64,000 nt of DNA from JBPESP01 sp051710585 (GTDB lineage: Bacteria; Pseudomonadota; Gammaproteobacteria; Enterobacterales; Enterobacteriaceae): the NCBI GenBank assembly GCA_051710585.1, contig JBPESP010000005.1, positions 1 through 64,000 on the forward strand. The letters run 5' to 3'. Position numbers and translations under genes: made by a program. Below are positions 48,720-58,760 of this stretch, in pieces (the stretch's first letter is position 1; the number at the start of each line of letters is the position of its first letter). The notes below the pieces were generated by a model. The model had not been told where the DNA came from. It ran no database searches and saw only the letters and a list, made by a program, of their open reading frames with translations.

Positions 48720-50250
48720 AGATTATGACATTTTCTAGCACATGCATACACCACCTACTAACCATGGACATTAAGGCTGGCCATGTATGGTGTATTCGTC
48801 AAATAGGAACAGGTTAAGAATACAGATCAACACGCGCACACCAAAGCAACCGCTGTATCTAACAAACGGAGAGAAAGCCGGGGCTCTTCACTAAGAGTAG
48901 CTCTATCCAGTTCGTCTGGCAATGCACTGAGAAACTTCTATCACATAGACGTTTTTACTACATACATTAATTACGCGTCATCTGCAGCTAAAGCTGTGGG
49001 ATTACTTAGCAGGGTATCGTCGCGCAGCATTAATCCGCTAGCAACGCTGGATTCTAACTAATCTAGCTTAATCGTTCATGCCATAGACTCTGCCTAGCAC
49101 GAATTGTTAACCACCAACGATCAAGATAGGGCAGAACCCCCCCAGCAATACGCTAATAAGAAGGGAGCTCTTGCACGTGATGCTAGGTGCCAATGATAGC
49201 TGTGCCGGTCCGCTAAAATAGAAAACTTCAGTGGTCTAGCAAGTTCACTTTTATTCAGTGCCAGCACCAACAGATTGCGGACAAAAAACTCACCAGTCCC
49301 GAAAAGATAGTATCTCCTCGCCAACACTACTCTGAGTTTTATATCATCCTCTTCCAATAAAGAGGATGAGGAATTCTGCGGCGCCAAGCATCTAAGGCTT
49401 CAGCGTAGTTAGAACGTCTCAATACCACATGCAACGGCTGAAATAATTCTGATAACAGGATCAGCATCAAAAAAAAACTGATGAAAACATAACGCCGCTC
49501 TTTCATATCTGCCGCAATGCAGATCTCTCAGGTATTAAGAGAAACCAAAATATACTGTACCCGTAGAAATGAAAATCCAGAAAAAGTACTTCAATATGCT
49601 AAAGAAAAGAAACGCCAATCGTAATACATCCATGTACACTGACGGAATAACTCGCTTACACGGCGGAACTATTTTCGTTTCTGCTTTGGTATGAAAAAAG
49701 CTTTAAGTTTTTCAACCTGCGTAACCAGTTTAGAAAATAATCCAAGAGACGCGCCAGCGCTATTTTCGGTGAATAGCAGGAGTATAAATTGTGCATATTC
49801 TCATTTTTAAGTAGCATCCTATTCTAGTTCTAGCAAATTTACCGAGGATCCACAAGCTAATCCAAAAAAAATGAAAGATGTTTCACACCTAGGAAATGGA
49901 TTTAGCAGTGCAAAAAATAACCAGCAATAAAACCGCCATTTAGAGTGGCGCAAGAGTATTTATCCATGATAAACGCCTCTAGTATAAAACCCGGAGGCGC
50001 CACTGCCAAATTCTATCCAAGAATGATAACGGCACTTATTATTCATTGAAAGTCTGTTTCCAAGAGAAACGAGCAGACGGTTAATGTTGAAAATTCTATG
50101 TCATAAAGCGAGGTAAAATGCTCTGCCAGCCAGCGCGCTGATATCTTACTTTTTCATAGAAAAAAAAGTGAAAATTATTTCTGCTAAGTCAGCACGCTTC
50201 TGTCACTTCAGTACGAAGCAACTGGACGTGCAAATATGCATAACAATAGG
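48720..50250 (-). pseudogene. cydD: cydD ghost (thiol exporter subunit for cytochrome bd)
   Basis: CydD with CydC forms an ABC exporter of cysteine/glutathione needed for cytochrome bd assembly, and cydD follows trxB in enterics, as here. Translating the minus strand across frames gives LILLSELFQPLHVV against LILAPEFFQPLRDL near 49440. ELARPLKFSI matches LAGPLNFTLP, and LMLRDDTLLSNPTA matches ATLRDNVLLARPDA near 49000. LFLFDEYTIHGQP stands at the Walker B LLLLDEPAASLDA. The Walker A segment is frameshifted. Several stops and deletions show it is dead. Short open frames inside (for example 49121-49387) are only fragments. Confidence 0.82.
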
Positions 50251-50302
50251 GGTTATCAAAAAAAAGCGAGATTCACCCTGTCCTGCAGCGATAATTGCTA
50301 TC

Positions 50303-51271
50303 TCAAAGAGATCCGATCTGGGCCAGGGTGTCAAGATAACGTTCAGCGTCCAGTGCCGCCATACAGCCACTCCCAGCAGAGGTAATTGCCTGGCGGTAGT
50401 TCTGGTCCATAACATCACCAGCTGCGAATACACCCGGAATCGAAGTAGCGGTAGCGTTACCATTAATACCAAACTGCACGCGTAGATAGCCGTTTTGCAG
50501 CACCAATTGTTCGCTGAAAATCGCGGTATTGGGGCTATGACCGATAGCAATAAATACCCCCCTGACCGCCAGATCTTTATGGGCACTACCAGCTACCTCT
50601 TTCAGACGTACCCCAGTAACACCTATCTCATCGCCAAGCACCTCCTCCAGGATATGATTAGTATGCAGTACAATACTTCCATTATTAATCTTATTCATCA
50701 AACGATCGATAAGGATCTTTTCTGAACGAAAAGTGTCACGGCGGTGAATTAAATGCACTTCCTCGGCGATATTAGCCAGGTATAGAGCTTCCTCCACGGC
50801 AGTATTACCACCGCCAACAACCGCTACTTTCTGGTTACGGTAAAAGAAGCCATCACAGGTGGCGCAGACAGAAACCCCTTTCCCCTTATAGGCCTCTTCA
50901 GAAGGCAAACCAAGATAACGTGCTGAGGCGCCGGTGGCAATGATAAGTGCATTACAGGTATACTCGCCACTATTACCGATAAGCCGGAACGGACGGGTTT
51001 GCAGATTAACCCGAGTAATGTAATCAAAAATAATTTCCGTGTTGAATTTTTTGGCGTGAGCATACATGCGCTCCATTAGCAGCGGACCAGTCAGTCCTTC
51101 CGTGTCGCCCGGCCAATTTTCTATCTCAGTGATAGTCGACAGCTGTCCACCTTGCTCCATACCAGTAATCAACACCGGGTTTAAATTGGCACGCCCAGCA
51201 TATATTGATGCGGTGTAACCCGCCGGCCCAGAACCTAATATAAGCAATTTACTATGTTTTACCGTATACAT
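50303..51271 (-). CDS. trxB: Thioredoxin reductase
   Basis: TrxB is a cytosolic homodimeric flavoprotein that uses NADPH to reduce thioredoxin. The 322-residue product has normal length. The FAD-binding GSGPAGYTASIYAGRA starts at residue 13, the redox-active CATC is at Cys136-Cys139, the NADPH-binding VVGGGNTAVEEALYLA is near 151, HRRDTFRSEK near 176, and the C-terminal FAD motif GVFAAGDVMD is present with YRQAITSAGSGCMAAL after it. The ATG aligns with the E. coli start and has only a weak purine-rich ribosome site. It is divergent from lrp, as in E. coli, while its former partner cydD is a ghost. Selection probably maintains thiol reduction and ribonucleotide reductase support independent of cytochrome bd. 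Confidence 0.97.
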   Translation of the reverse strand: MYTVKHSKLLILGSGPAGYTASIYAGRANLNPVLITGMEQGGQLSTITEIENWPGDTEGLTGPLLMERMYAHAKKFNTEIIFDYITRVNLQTRPFRLIGNSGEYTCNALIIATGASARYLGLPSEEAYKGKGVSVCATCDGFFYRNQKVAVVGGGNTAVEEALYLANIAEEVHLIHRRDTFRSEKILIDRLMNKINNGSIVLHTNHILEEVLGDEIGVTGVRLKEVAGSAHKDLAVRGVFIAIGHSPNTAIFSEQLVLQNGYLRVQFGINGNATATSIPGVFAAGDVMDQNYRQAITSAGSGCMAALDAERYLDTLAQIGSL

Positions 51272-51790
51272 ATTTTTCTCTTTACCATCACCTCATTAAC
51301 TTGAGCATTGCATTGTAAGAAAATTATCAGAGTTAAAAAAGAATATAAAAGTGGTTAATAATTTTTCCAATTAATCACAGCCTTATTAAGGCTGACGGCA
51401 GGGCGGATATAATCGGGTAAAAACATTAAAAATCGCTACACGGTAAAGGATTTCAATCACAAGCACTATTTTATTCTTATTTTTATCATTTTTCTTTGAC
51501 AATTGCCTGTGCTTTTGCGAAAACATTTAGGTGGGTATATTTAAAAGGACATGGCTGTCTACATAGTGGTTACACTAGTAGGTTTTTTGCGAAACCGTAC
51601 GTACACAGAGTAAAGCTGAGGGGGTGTTATCCTGTTCTCCCTGATGTTATGTTATTTTGACAAGTATGTTCTAAATGGTTCTAGTGAAATATTACTTAAA
51701 AATAATAATAGGTCTTTAGTCAACCCTTGACATAATGAATTTAGTGAGAGTGCGACAAGTACAAGTACGGAATTGAGAGAAATACTAATG
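51272..51790. promoter_or_regulatory. Divergent trxB-lrp regulatory region
   Basis: These 519 bases separate the divergent trxB and lrp starts. The region contains TTGACA at 51496-51501 and TTGACA overlapping CATAAT at 51727-51736 on the plus strand, both possible lrp promoter elements without well-spaced partners. In E. coli lrp has a long (about 270-nt) leader and is autoregulated. The similar spacing kept here suggests a long leader too, but no Lrp sites could be assigned by eye. Confidence 0.4.
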
Positions 51791-52285
51791 ATGGTAGAAA
51801 ATAAAAAACGCTTAGGAAAAAAACTAGATCATATTGACCGCAGTATCCTAAATGAACTGCAAAGGAACGGACGGATCTCCAATGTAGAATTGTCAAAGCG
51901 GGTAGGACTATCGCCAACGCCATGTCTTGAACGCGTACGGCGTCTTGAACGGCAGGGATTCATCCAGGGTTATACTACGCTTTTAAACCCGCATTATCTA
52001 GATGCGTCGTTACTGGTGTTTGTTGAAATTACCCTCAACCGCGGGATACCGGATGTTTTCGAGCAGTTCAACACTGCAGTGCAAAAGTTGGAGGAAATCC
52101 AGGATTGCCATCTTGTTTCAGGCGATTTTGACTATTTATTGAAAATGCGCGTGCCGGATATGTCCTCTTATCGTAAACTGCTCAGTGAGACACTGCTACG
52201 TCTCCCTGGCGTGAATGATACGCGAACCTATGTTGTCATGGAAGAAGTGAAACAGAGCAATCGTCTAATGATAAAAATGCACTAA
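51791..52285 (+). CDS. lrp: Leucine-responsive regulatory protein Lrp
   Basis: Lrp is a global DNA-binding regulator of amino-acid metabolism and transport that senses leucine. The product is 164 residues, exactly the E. coli length, with very high identity. The N-terminal helix-turn-helix is in ISNVELSKRVGLSPTPCLER (about residues 34-53). The C-terminal RAM effector domain keeps LLVFVEITLNRG, HLVSGDFDYLL and LPGVNDTRTYVVMEEVK. The open frame extends 6 codons upstream to 51773, but the ATG at 51791 matches the family start (MVENKK against MVDSKK). Retaining a nearly unchanged global regulator in such a decayed genome is noteworthy, since symbionts usually lose these early. Confidence 0.97.
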   Translation: MVENKKRLGKKLDHIDRSILNELQRNGRISNVELSKRVGLSPTPCLERVRRLERQGFIQGYTTLLNPHYLDASLLVFVEITLNRGIPDVFEQFNTAVQKLEEIQDCHLVSGDFDYLLKMRVPDMSSYRKLLSETLLRLPGVNDTRTYVVMEEVKQSNRLMIKMH

Positions 52286-52413
52286 AGCAAATATACCATA
52301 CACAAATATAATTTTTTTTGATTTCACTCCTCTGAATTCATACAGTCCCAGCGCTAGATAACATCTCAGTGCTATAGTTATAAAAATTAAGAGGAACCTG
52401 GAGAGCCCCTTTC

Positions 52414-53235
52414 TTGAGCCAAGAATATACAGAAGATAAAGATATCCCCCTTAAAAAACTTAAAAGTAGCTGCTGGATACTAGAAATTATATTGGTTGCA
52501 ATGGGTATTTTTGCGTTTTATTTAATGGGGGCCCTGATCAGTTTTAGCCCCTCCGATCCAAGCTGGTTACAAACTGCCAGCTGGCATGGTCCTATTCATA
52601 ATATGGGTGGTGGGGTAGGAGCATGGTTTGCCGATACCTTTTTTTTCACTTTCGGGGTTCTTGCTTATACATTTCCGCCCATTATACTGTTCTTTTGCTG
52701 GAGTGTCTTTGCCCAGAACGATAAGCGAGATTATGTGAATTTGTTTGATCTCTCACTGCGGCTTATTGGTATTCTAGCGTTACTGCTCAGTTCTTGCGGC
52801 CTGGCGGCGCTGAATATTGATGATCTGTACTATTTCGCTTCTGGTGGAATTATCGGTAATCTACTGAGCGATGCCATTTTACCATGGTTAAATAACAGCA
52901 GCGCCAACCTGGCGCTGCTGTGCGTTTGGGCCTTTGGACTAACACTCTTTACTGGCTGGTCATGGCTAACTATAGCGGAGCAAATCGGCGCGATGGTACT
53001 TAGTTGTGCAACGTTTATCTCTAAGCGACGTCTATGCAACGATAAAACAGATAAATCTTACCGCCGTGCGAATCACGAAGTGGCGGACAATATCACCGTG
53101 TACGCCGAAGATATGCGCGACGATCCGCTACTGAAACTCTCACCCGAAAAGCGATTGCTGTATTCCACAGCAAAAAATACCGGGAATTTCGCAAATCTTG
53201 ACCGTGAAAGAGCCGCTGTTAGGCGTTATGATTAG
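52414..53235 (+). CDS. ftsK: FtsK N-terminal division domain (truncated FtsK)
   Basis: FtsK normally joins an N-terminal membrane domain, needed at the division septum, to a long linker and a C-terminal DNA-pumping motor (about 1,330 residues in E. coli). Here an intact 273-residue frame covers only the membrane domain and a short tail. The TTG start and MSQEYTEDKD match E. coli. About four hydrophobic segments follow (near residues 24-45, 75-98, 113-135 and 162-185), with periplasmic SFSPSDPSWLQTASWHGPIH and the conserved YFASGGIIGNLLS and GLTLFTGWSWLTIAE. The frame ends soon after the last membrane segment. The rest of the gene survives only as a ghost downstream. The N-terminal domain alone supports division in E. 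coli, so this is probably a functional remnant and not simply a broken gene. Confidence 0.92.
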   Translation: MSQEYTEDKDIPLKKLKSSCWILEIILVAMGIFAFYLMGALISFSPSDPSWLQTASWHGPIHNMGGGVGAWFADTFFFTFGVLAYTFPPIILFFCWSVFAQNDKRDYVNLFDLSLRLIGILALLLSSCGLAALNIDDLYYFASGGIIGNLLSDAILPWLNNSSANLALLCVWAFGLTLFTGWSWLTIAEQIGAMVLSCATFISKRRLCNDKTDKSYRRANHEVADNITVYAEDMRDDPLLKLSPEKRLLYSTAKNTGNFANLDRERAAVRRYD

Positions 53236-53369
53236 CAACAGAGGATACGATACCACCCGGCGCAAAAAAAGAAGAACCAGTGGATTTCTTTAGCTATAAA
53301 GAAAAAATACATACAATGGAAGCTTAGCTAGCAAACTATCGCTCCAAGATAGAAGTTTTAAGTATTTCA

Positions 53370-54710
53370 CCTAGCCGCTCATTACTCACTTCAAACTAGA
53401 TTTGATGGCCGGCATTAAATCGGTGCAGATTTCTAATTTGTCTCGCAATCTGCAACACGCGCTATCGGCGATAGCGCGTGTTGGTTAGTGAAAGTGATTT
53501 CCAGTAAACCATACGTCAATCTGTATTTACTCAATAAGTAGCGAAATTCACTTTATTTACGCAAAAGTGTTTGATTATGACAAATTCTATAAAACAGTTA
53601 ACTTTTAGCGGGGAAAGTTAACAAGGATATTAGCGGCCTGCTAATGATTATCCAATCTAGATAAAACGCCGTGTTTTGCTGATAGCAGGAACGAGTCACC
53701 TTTAAGAAATTTGCAGGAGTGTTGTTGATCCCATAATTCTCAGTATTTTTTATAAAAAGCAATACCGCAAGAAATATGCTTTATTGTGATCAATCCAAAA
53801 ATGCTGAAATTTTCATTATAAAAGTTATCATCCAACTACTAACAAAATTGCTCACCAACATAAAGTACGCCACTAACGCTTCTACGCTTAGATAGAAGAA
53901 ATAGAGTGACGCTATAAGCTAATCTTGTCTTCGGTATACGCAATCTCTGATGGGCTATGATATTATCAGAGTACATATCTAGCAGACGTTATACATGAAA
54001 CGGTTCAGAATGTGTACTAGAGCCAATTTTAAAAAACCCAGTGACAACATGATGGAAGCAGCGCAAGTACTATATAAACTATCTTATATATTAGAGATAT
54101 GTAGATAAATTTACCAACCTAATGATGGGGATTTAAAAAGGCAAAAGAGCTGATTTCTCACCTGACGCAAAAATCGCGCACCGCCCGATATTATTTTTTT
54201 GTTCTACTAGGAGGCTTGGCCGTCGGTAGACGTTATCAACAAACCTATCAAGACTAGGATCTCAACAAGAATTGCCTTTAGAGTTTCTAGCAAAATAGAT
54301 CCCCATACTATTCTCAATCAGATCGCCACCGAATCACTACTCAGCATAAAGCATGCTCTATCTAGAGTCCAACTCCTCGCTACCAATGCACGTTAGTGCA
54401 TGGCGTGAGTGATTAGTGACTAGAAAACCCACAGCAGGCTGCAATATATTTAAATATCACTAGCGCCAGTGATAAAGATAAAGGTACCCCTGCACCAGCA
54501 GTAATAAACAGTAATCAAGAAGCTATATCCGGTGCTTGATTAAGCAGGGTATTCATTATCGACAAGCGGCGCTCATTAATCTGCAGCATACAACAACATT
54601 TCCGCATCGATTACAAACAACATCACTAAAATCGTTGAGCAAATAAAATTGCAAATACTGTTAGTCTCCAGGATACAATAGTAACTGTGAAGTGCTCTTT
54701 CCCCGCCATC
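53370..54710 (+). pseudogene. ftsK: FtsK motor-domain ghost
   Basis: Multi-frame reading recovers the E. coli FtsK motor in order. IKSVQISNLSRNLQHALS with VKVISSKPYVN matches VKAARISNLSRDLARSLS with VEVIPGKPYVG. GKVNKDISGL and LLIAGTS follow, the latter being the start of the Walker A site HLLVAGTTGSGKS with the GSGKS missing. KELISHLTQKSRTA matches EELIARLAQKARAA near 54145. NSNCEVLFP near 54690 corresponds to the final GNREVLAPPPFD of the gamma domain. The proline/glutamine-rich linker is almost entirely deleted. Stops and frameshifts are many, so no DNA translocase or XerCD-activating gamma domain can be made. Confidence 0.85.
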
Positions 54711-54885
54711 ATAGAGAAATAAACGCCTATCGTCGGGGGACGTAAGCGTGTAAAAATTCGCAATGGGACATATTCTCTATTAGTATTTCTATGGTATCCA
54801 GTTCATCTTCTGATAAATTAATTTTATGCCGCATCATGAATGAACGGGAGTATGTAAGTCACTTTCCTAAGGAGGAATTCCAATA

Positions 54886-55497
54886 ATGAAAAAATGGTTT
54901 ATAACCACTTACCTGTTTTGCGCCATCCTGGCCTTCCCAGCGTTTGCCAACGATACTAGCGTGTTACAAAAGCGTTTAAATCAGGTTAAAAATTTTCATG
55001 CTAATTTCACCCAACAGGTGACTAGAGCCGAAGGTGATATAGTACAGGAAGGCATGGGCGAATTGTGGATAAAGCGGCCGAATCTGTTTAACTGGCATAT
55101 GATCACTCCGGATGAAAGCATCCTAGTATCCGATGGCGAAACCCTTTGGTTTTATAATCCATTTCTTGAACAGGTGACCGCTAACTGGCTGATAAACGAA
55201 ACTAGCAACATGCCATTCATGTTAATCACCCGCAATAACGTTGCCGACTGGGTGCAGTATGCTGTCAAGAAACAGGGCGACAGTTTTTCGCTGGTACCGA
55301 AATCGGATAACAGCAACCTGAAGCAGTTTATAATTAACATTACTGATAATGGTACTATTATCGGATTTACCACCGTAGAACAAGATGGCCAGCGAAACGC
55401 CTATCAGCTAAAAAACCAACAGAATGGTCCGGTGGATGCTGCTAAATTCCACTTTACACTACCGAAAGGCGTGACGCTGGATGACCAGCGCCAGTGA
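54886..55497 (+). CDS. lolA: Periplasmic lipoprotein carrier LolA
   Basis: LolA ferries outer-membrane lipoproteins from the LolCDE transporter across the periplasm to LolB. The 203-residue precursor equals the E. coli length. It begins with a Sec signal peptide of about 21 residues (Lys-Lys near the start, hydrophobic core, cleavage after AFA). Mature-region hallmarks are FHANFTQQVT, LWIKRPNLFNWHM, ESILVSDGETLWFYNP and NLKQFIINI, and the end ITLDDQRK-type tail is present as VTLDDQRQ. A strong AAGGAGG ribosome site (54869-54875) precedes the ATG by 10 bases. In enterics it lies in ftsK-lolA-rarA order, and here both neighbours are ghosts. Its survival implies that the cell still builds an outer membrane with lipoproteins. 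Confidence 0.96.
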   Translation: MKKWFITTYLFCAILAFPAFANDTSVLQKRLNQVKNFHANFTQQVTRAEGDIVQEGMGELWIKRPNLFNWHMITPDESILVSDGETLWFYNPFLEQVTANWLINETSNMPFMLITRNNVADWVQYAVKKQGDSFSLVPKSDNSNLKQFIINITDNGTIIGFTTVEQDGQRNAYQLKNQQNGPVDAAKFHFTLPKGVTLDDQRQ

Positions 55498-55507
55498 AGT
55501 AACTTTA

Positions 55508-56350
55508 TATGTAACCTGTCCTCAGATTTTCCAGAATACATTTCAAGCGTTTGCGGGGACACATACGTCCGTTAACGCCTAAAAGTATATCAATTAAAGC
55601 CACCTTCTAACGATGGGTAACCACTTCTGCAGGCAATTAAAAACGCCCAGCTCCATTTAATTTAATAATTTTATTTGGATACCAGATACCAAAAAAAAGA
55701 CTAGCCTTCAGGTAACTGATTACCCGCTATACCCAGGACTACTGCGTGGAGCACTTATTAGCGATAACATTCGGCATCGAGGAAATTTTCTAGGTCGAGA
55801 GAAACATAATATTTTCTGTTTGTTGATGAGGTTAAGAGCTTTCATAAAGCCTATAAGAACATCTTTTACTGAATATTAAAGAAAGAACTATCACCTTACC
55901 CCGCGTAAAGGCCTACTTACTGAAAAGGTTAATAGTATGAAGAGAGAGAATATCGACCTGACGTCTGAGCAGACGATACAGGATAACCAACGCAGGTACA
56001 GCACGTGTAAATATCAGATTGCAACTAGAAACCGTCAACTTCTAGCAGGACGAGTGAATTACTATGCGCGTCTGATAGTCAACAGTATTAGGAACAATGG
56101 CAAACATGCCCGAGACTGATGCTGAGAGAATGGGTGCTGACTACAGCGCTACTAAACGAAATTGATGGCGAGCGATATGCGTGAAAGGCGGATTATGATC
56201 TACTCGGCGCATTTGCGTAACATCCTCACCCACTACTACTATCCTAACTCACATAGACTAGAGGATAAATCGGCAAAAAGCGTGGCGGCTTGACAGATTG
56301 GATCAAAATAGCTCGACAAACACTACCGACAATTAAGTTTTTACGGTAAG
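55508..56350 (+). pseudogene. rarA: rarA ghost (replication-associated AAA+ ATPase)
   Basis: RarA (MgsA) acts at stalled replication forks. The stretch between lolA and serS is its normal position and still reads in order across frames. LSSDFPEYI matches LSLDFSDNTF, and PLLQAIKNAQLHLI matches PLPRAIEAGHLHSM. FLFVDEVKSFHKAY matches the Walker B ILFVDEVHRFNKSQ near 55820, followed by KAYLLKRL against RVYLLKSL. HYYYPNSHRLEDKSA near 56232 matches TRYYFPTNRGLEGKI. The Walker A segment is lost. The gene is cut from about 1.34 kb to 0.84 kb. Confidence 0.85.
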
Positions 56351-56450
56351 GTAAACAGCGATAAATTTATGATGCGACCCTTTAAAAGAAGAAGCCGAAG
56401 CGCCCCACACAGCTATACATACATTAAATAATCATTTCCACAGGACTAAC

Positions 56451-57809
56451 ATGCTTGATCCAAATCTACTGCGTAATGAGCTCGACGTAGTCGCTAAAAA
56501 ATTGGCGCGCAGAAAATTTAAACTGGATGTAGCGATATTTCGCCAGCAAGAAGAGCGACGCAAAGTACTCCAAGTGGAAAGCGAGAATCTGCAGGCTGAA
56601 CGTAATCTCCGCTCTAAAGCGATCGGCATCGCTAAATCCCGCGGGGAAAACATTGAGCCACTGTGCCAAGAAGTTAACCAGTTAAGTAAACGCTTAAAAG
56701 CCGCTAAAATCGAATTGGACGTCTTGCAGAACAAGATCCAAGACTACGCGCTATCCCTACCCAATATTCCAGATGATGAAGTACCAAACGGGAGAGACGC
56801 AAATGATAATAGGGAAGTTTCGCGATGGGGCGAACCATGGCAATATGATTTTCCCATCCGCGATCATGTGGAGCTTGGTGGTATCGCAAGCGGACTAGAT
56901 TTCGCCGCAGCGGTCAAGCTAACCGGTGCGCGCTTTGTGGTAATGCGTGGTCAGATAGCTCGTCTGCATAGAGCGCTAACCCAGTTCATGCTAGATCTGC
57001 ATACTGAAAAGCACGGGTATGTAGAATATTATCTACCTTATTTAGTTAACCATACTTCGTTATACTGTACTGGACAGTTACCAAAATTTGCCGAAGATCT
57101 GTTCCATACTCAACCCTTGAGAGAAGCAACAGACACTAGCGCTTACGTGCTAATCCCGACCGCAGAAGTACCACTGACCAACTTAATACGCGATGAGATC
57201 ATCGAGGAAGATGCACTGCCACTAAAAATGACCGCCCACACTCCATGTTTCCGATCCGAGGCTGGCTCTTACGGGAGGGATACCCGTGGGCTTATCCGCA
57301 TGCACCAATTTGATAAAGTAGAAATGGTGCAGGTGGTGAAACCAGCACAGTCGATGAAGGCACTGGAAGAGATGACTGGACATGCCGAAAAAGTACTGCA
57401 ATTACTGCAACTGCCGTACCGAAAAGTACTGCTTTCTACTGGTGATATGAGTTTTGCCTCCTGTAAAACTTATGATTTGGAAGTATGGTTGCCGGCACAA
57501 AATACCTATCGCGAAATCTCCTCATGCTCCAACATCGGTGATTTCCAAGCGCGGCGGATGCAGACACGTTACCGCAGCCGATCGGACAAAAAACTGAAAC
57601 TGGTACATACACTGAATGGTTCCGGTCTAGCGGTAGGTCGCACCCTAATGGCGGTGCTGGAAAACCATCAAGTTTCTGATGGGCGTATTGCTATACCGGC
57701 AGTACTACAACCCTATATGAAAGGCTTAACACATATTGGCTCAGCAACTGCAAGCACGTTCTACGCGTTCAATGTGGCACATTTTTTTATGCACGATCAG
57801 ACCGCTTAA
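56451..57809 (+). CDS. serS: Seryl-tRNA synthetase with C-terminal run-on
   Basis: SerS charges tRNA-Ser and is a class II synthetase acting as a dimer. Residues 1-430 align with the 430-residue E. coli enzyme. The N-terminal antiparallel coiled coil that contacts the long variable arm spans about residues 28-100. Motif 2 is in FRSEAGSYGRDTRGLIR, serine-site residues are around HQFDKVEMVQ and TYREISSCSN, and motif 3 is GSGLAVGRT. At residue 430 (THIG), where E. coli stops, the normal stop has been lost and 22 further residues follow, ending FMHDQTA. The start aligns with E. coli MLDPNLLRNE and has an AGGA ribosome site. One conserved tryptophan (SNVWDFQARR) is glycine here. It is certainly essential, so presumably active despite these changes. 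Confidence 0.96.
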   Translation: MLDPNLLRNELDVVAKKLARRKFKLDVAIFRQQEERRKVLQVESENLQAERNLRSKAIGIAKSRGENIEPLCQEVNQLSKRLKAAKIELDVLQNKIQDYALSLPNIPDDEVPNGRDANDNREVSRWGEPWQYDFPIRDHVELGGIASGLDFAAAVKLTGARFVVMRGQIARLHRALTQFMLDLHTEKHGYVEYYLPYLVNHTSLYCTGQLPKFAEDLFHTQPLREATDTSAYVLIPTAEVPLTNLIRDEIIEEDALPLKMTAHTPCFRSEAGSYGRDTRGLIRMHQFDKVEMVQVVKPAQSMKALEEMTGHAEKVLQLLQLPYRKVLLSTGDMSFASCKTYDLEVWLPAQNTYREISSCSNIGDFQARRMQTRYRSRSDKKLKLVHTLNGSGLAVGRTLMAVLENHQVSDGRIAIPAVLQPYMKGLTHIGSATASTFYAFNVAHFFMHDQTA

Positions 57810-57904
57810 CTACAGGGACAAAAAAATACGGCAGATAGACACGAACGATTGATTTTTTTTAAAAACGGTAATAACATAATGCGAGCAATCTCTTTTCTGA
57901 AGCT

Positions 57905-58760
57905 GCGTTTCTCATACCATATCCGTCTATTTTGGCCCGGTGCTATTGTTGCTTGTAAAGCTTTTGTTATTGACAGTTTTCATCGCTGTACTAAATACGC
58001 TTATACAATTTTAGCTCAGCAATCCTACACTAATAACCTGGCAGGACAAAGTGGTTAATTCGTCCTATTTTACTGGTAATCTAGACAGTATGCTTTTATT
58101 TTTTTCTGGTTAAATAATTTGGTTTCACCCGTTCATCATCTGTATATTACATATTGTTTGCGTTGGCGAACGCGAGGGGTTTGTTTAGGCTTTAGATTAT
58201 TGGAGGGGAGGGGGTCACTAGCTTTATAACAACCTAGTATATTTTACGACCTGCAATCATCTACGCGCTGATACGCAGTGGTACCCTTCATACCGCAGTT
58301 AGCTCCTGGAGCTTATATGATAATTATTATTTAAGTACCGTGCGCGGAATAGTTTCTGTTAAGCAACGTAACTATCTATCACTGTGATTGTCGGTATTGC
58401 TCTTTTATAAGAGTCTTTTGCTGTACCGTAACGTAGCCTAGCGTTTAATACTTGTATTATTTTGAGAGTTTTACTCATCTTCTTTATACGATCTGGTACT
58501 GCTATATCTCTCGCATCTAGGCCTAAACGATGCTATTCTCAGCTTATTTATGGTGCTGTTCATCTCTGATGAACTATGATGACCATAAATTAATCATATT
58601 GCGCGGCAATATGCGCTCGGATAATCTATTTGGTCCGACGATGAGTCCGACATGCTAATGACGCATTATTATAATGATGCACAGTTCTGAATTATTTATC
58701 ATTTTCCGCTGTTCAGCATGAAACTAAGAGTGGTAAGCCAGCCACATTTAAATATATTAT
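57905..58760 (+). pseudogene. ycaD: ycaD ghost (MFS transporter)
   Basis: YcaD is a major-facilitator inner-membrane protein encoded downstream of serS in enterics. Multi-frame reading gives LLLLTVFIAVLNTLIQF against LLLLTLAIAVLNTLVPL, and [20 protein letters not shown] against [20 protein letters not shown]. Near 58495, LYDLVLLYLSHLGLNDAIL matches LYGLMPLYLNHKGVSNASI. A weak end lies near 58640-58750. Stops interrupt all frames. The 69-residue frame at 57849-58058 is in the wrong frame and not real. Confidence 0.8.

Noticed and set aside
50203..50586. 127-residue frame overlapping the 3' end of trxB
   Set aside because: Out-of-frame shadow of trxB. The same applies to frames inside serS, lolA, lrp, folE and serC.
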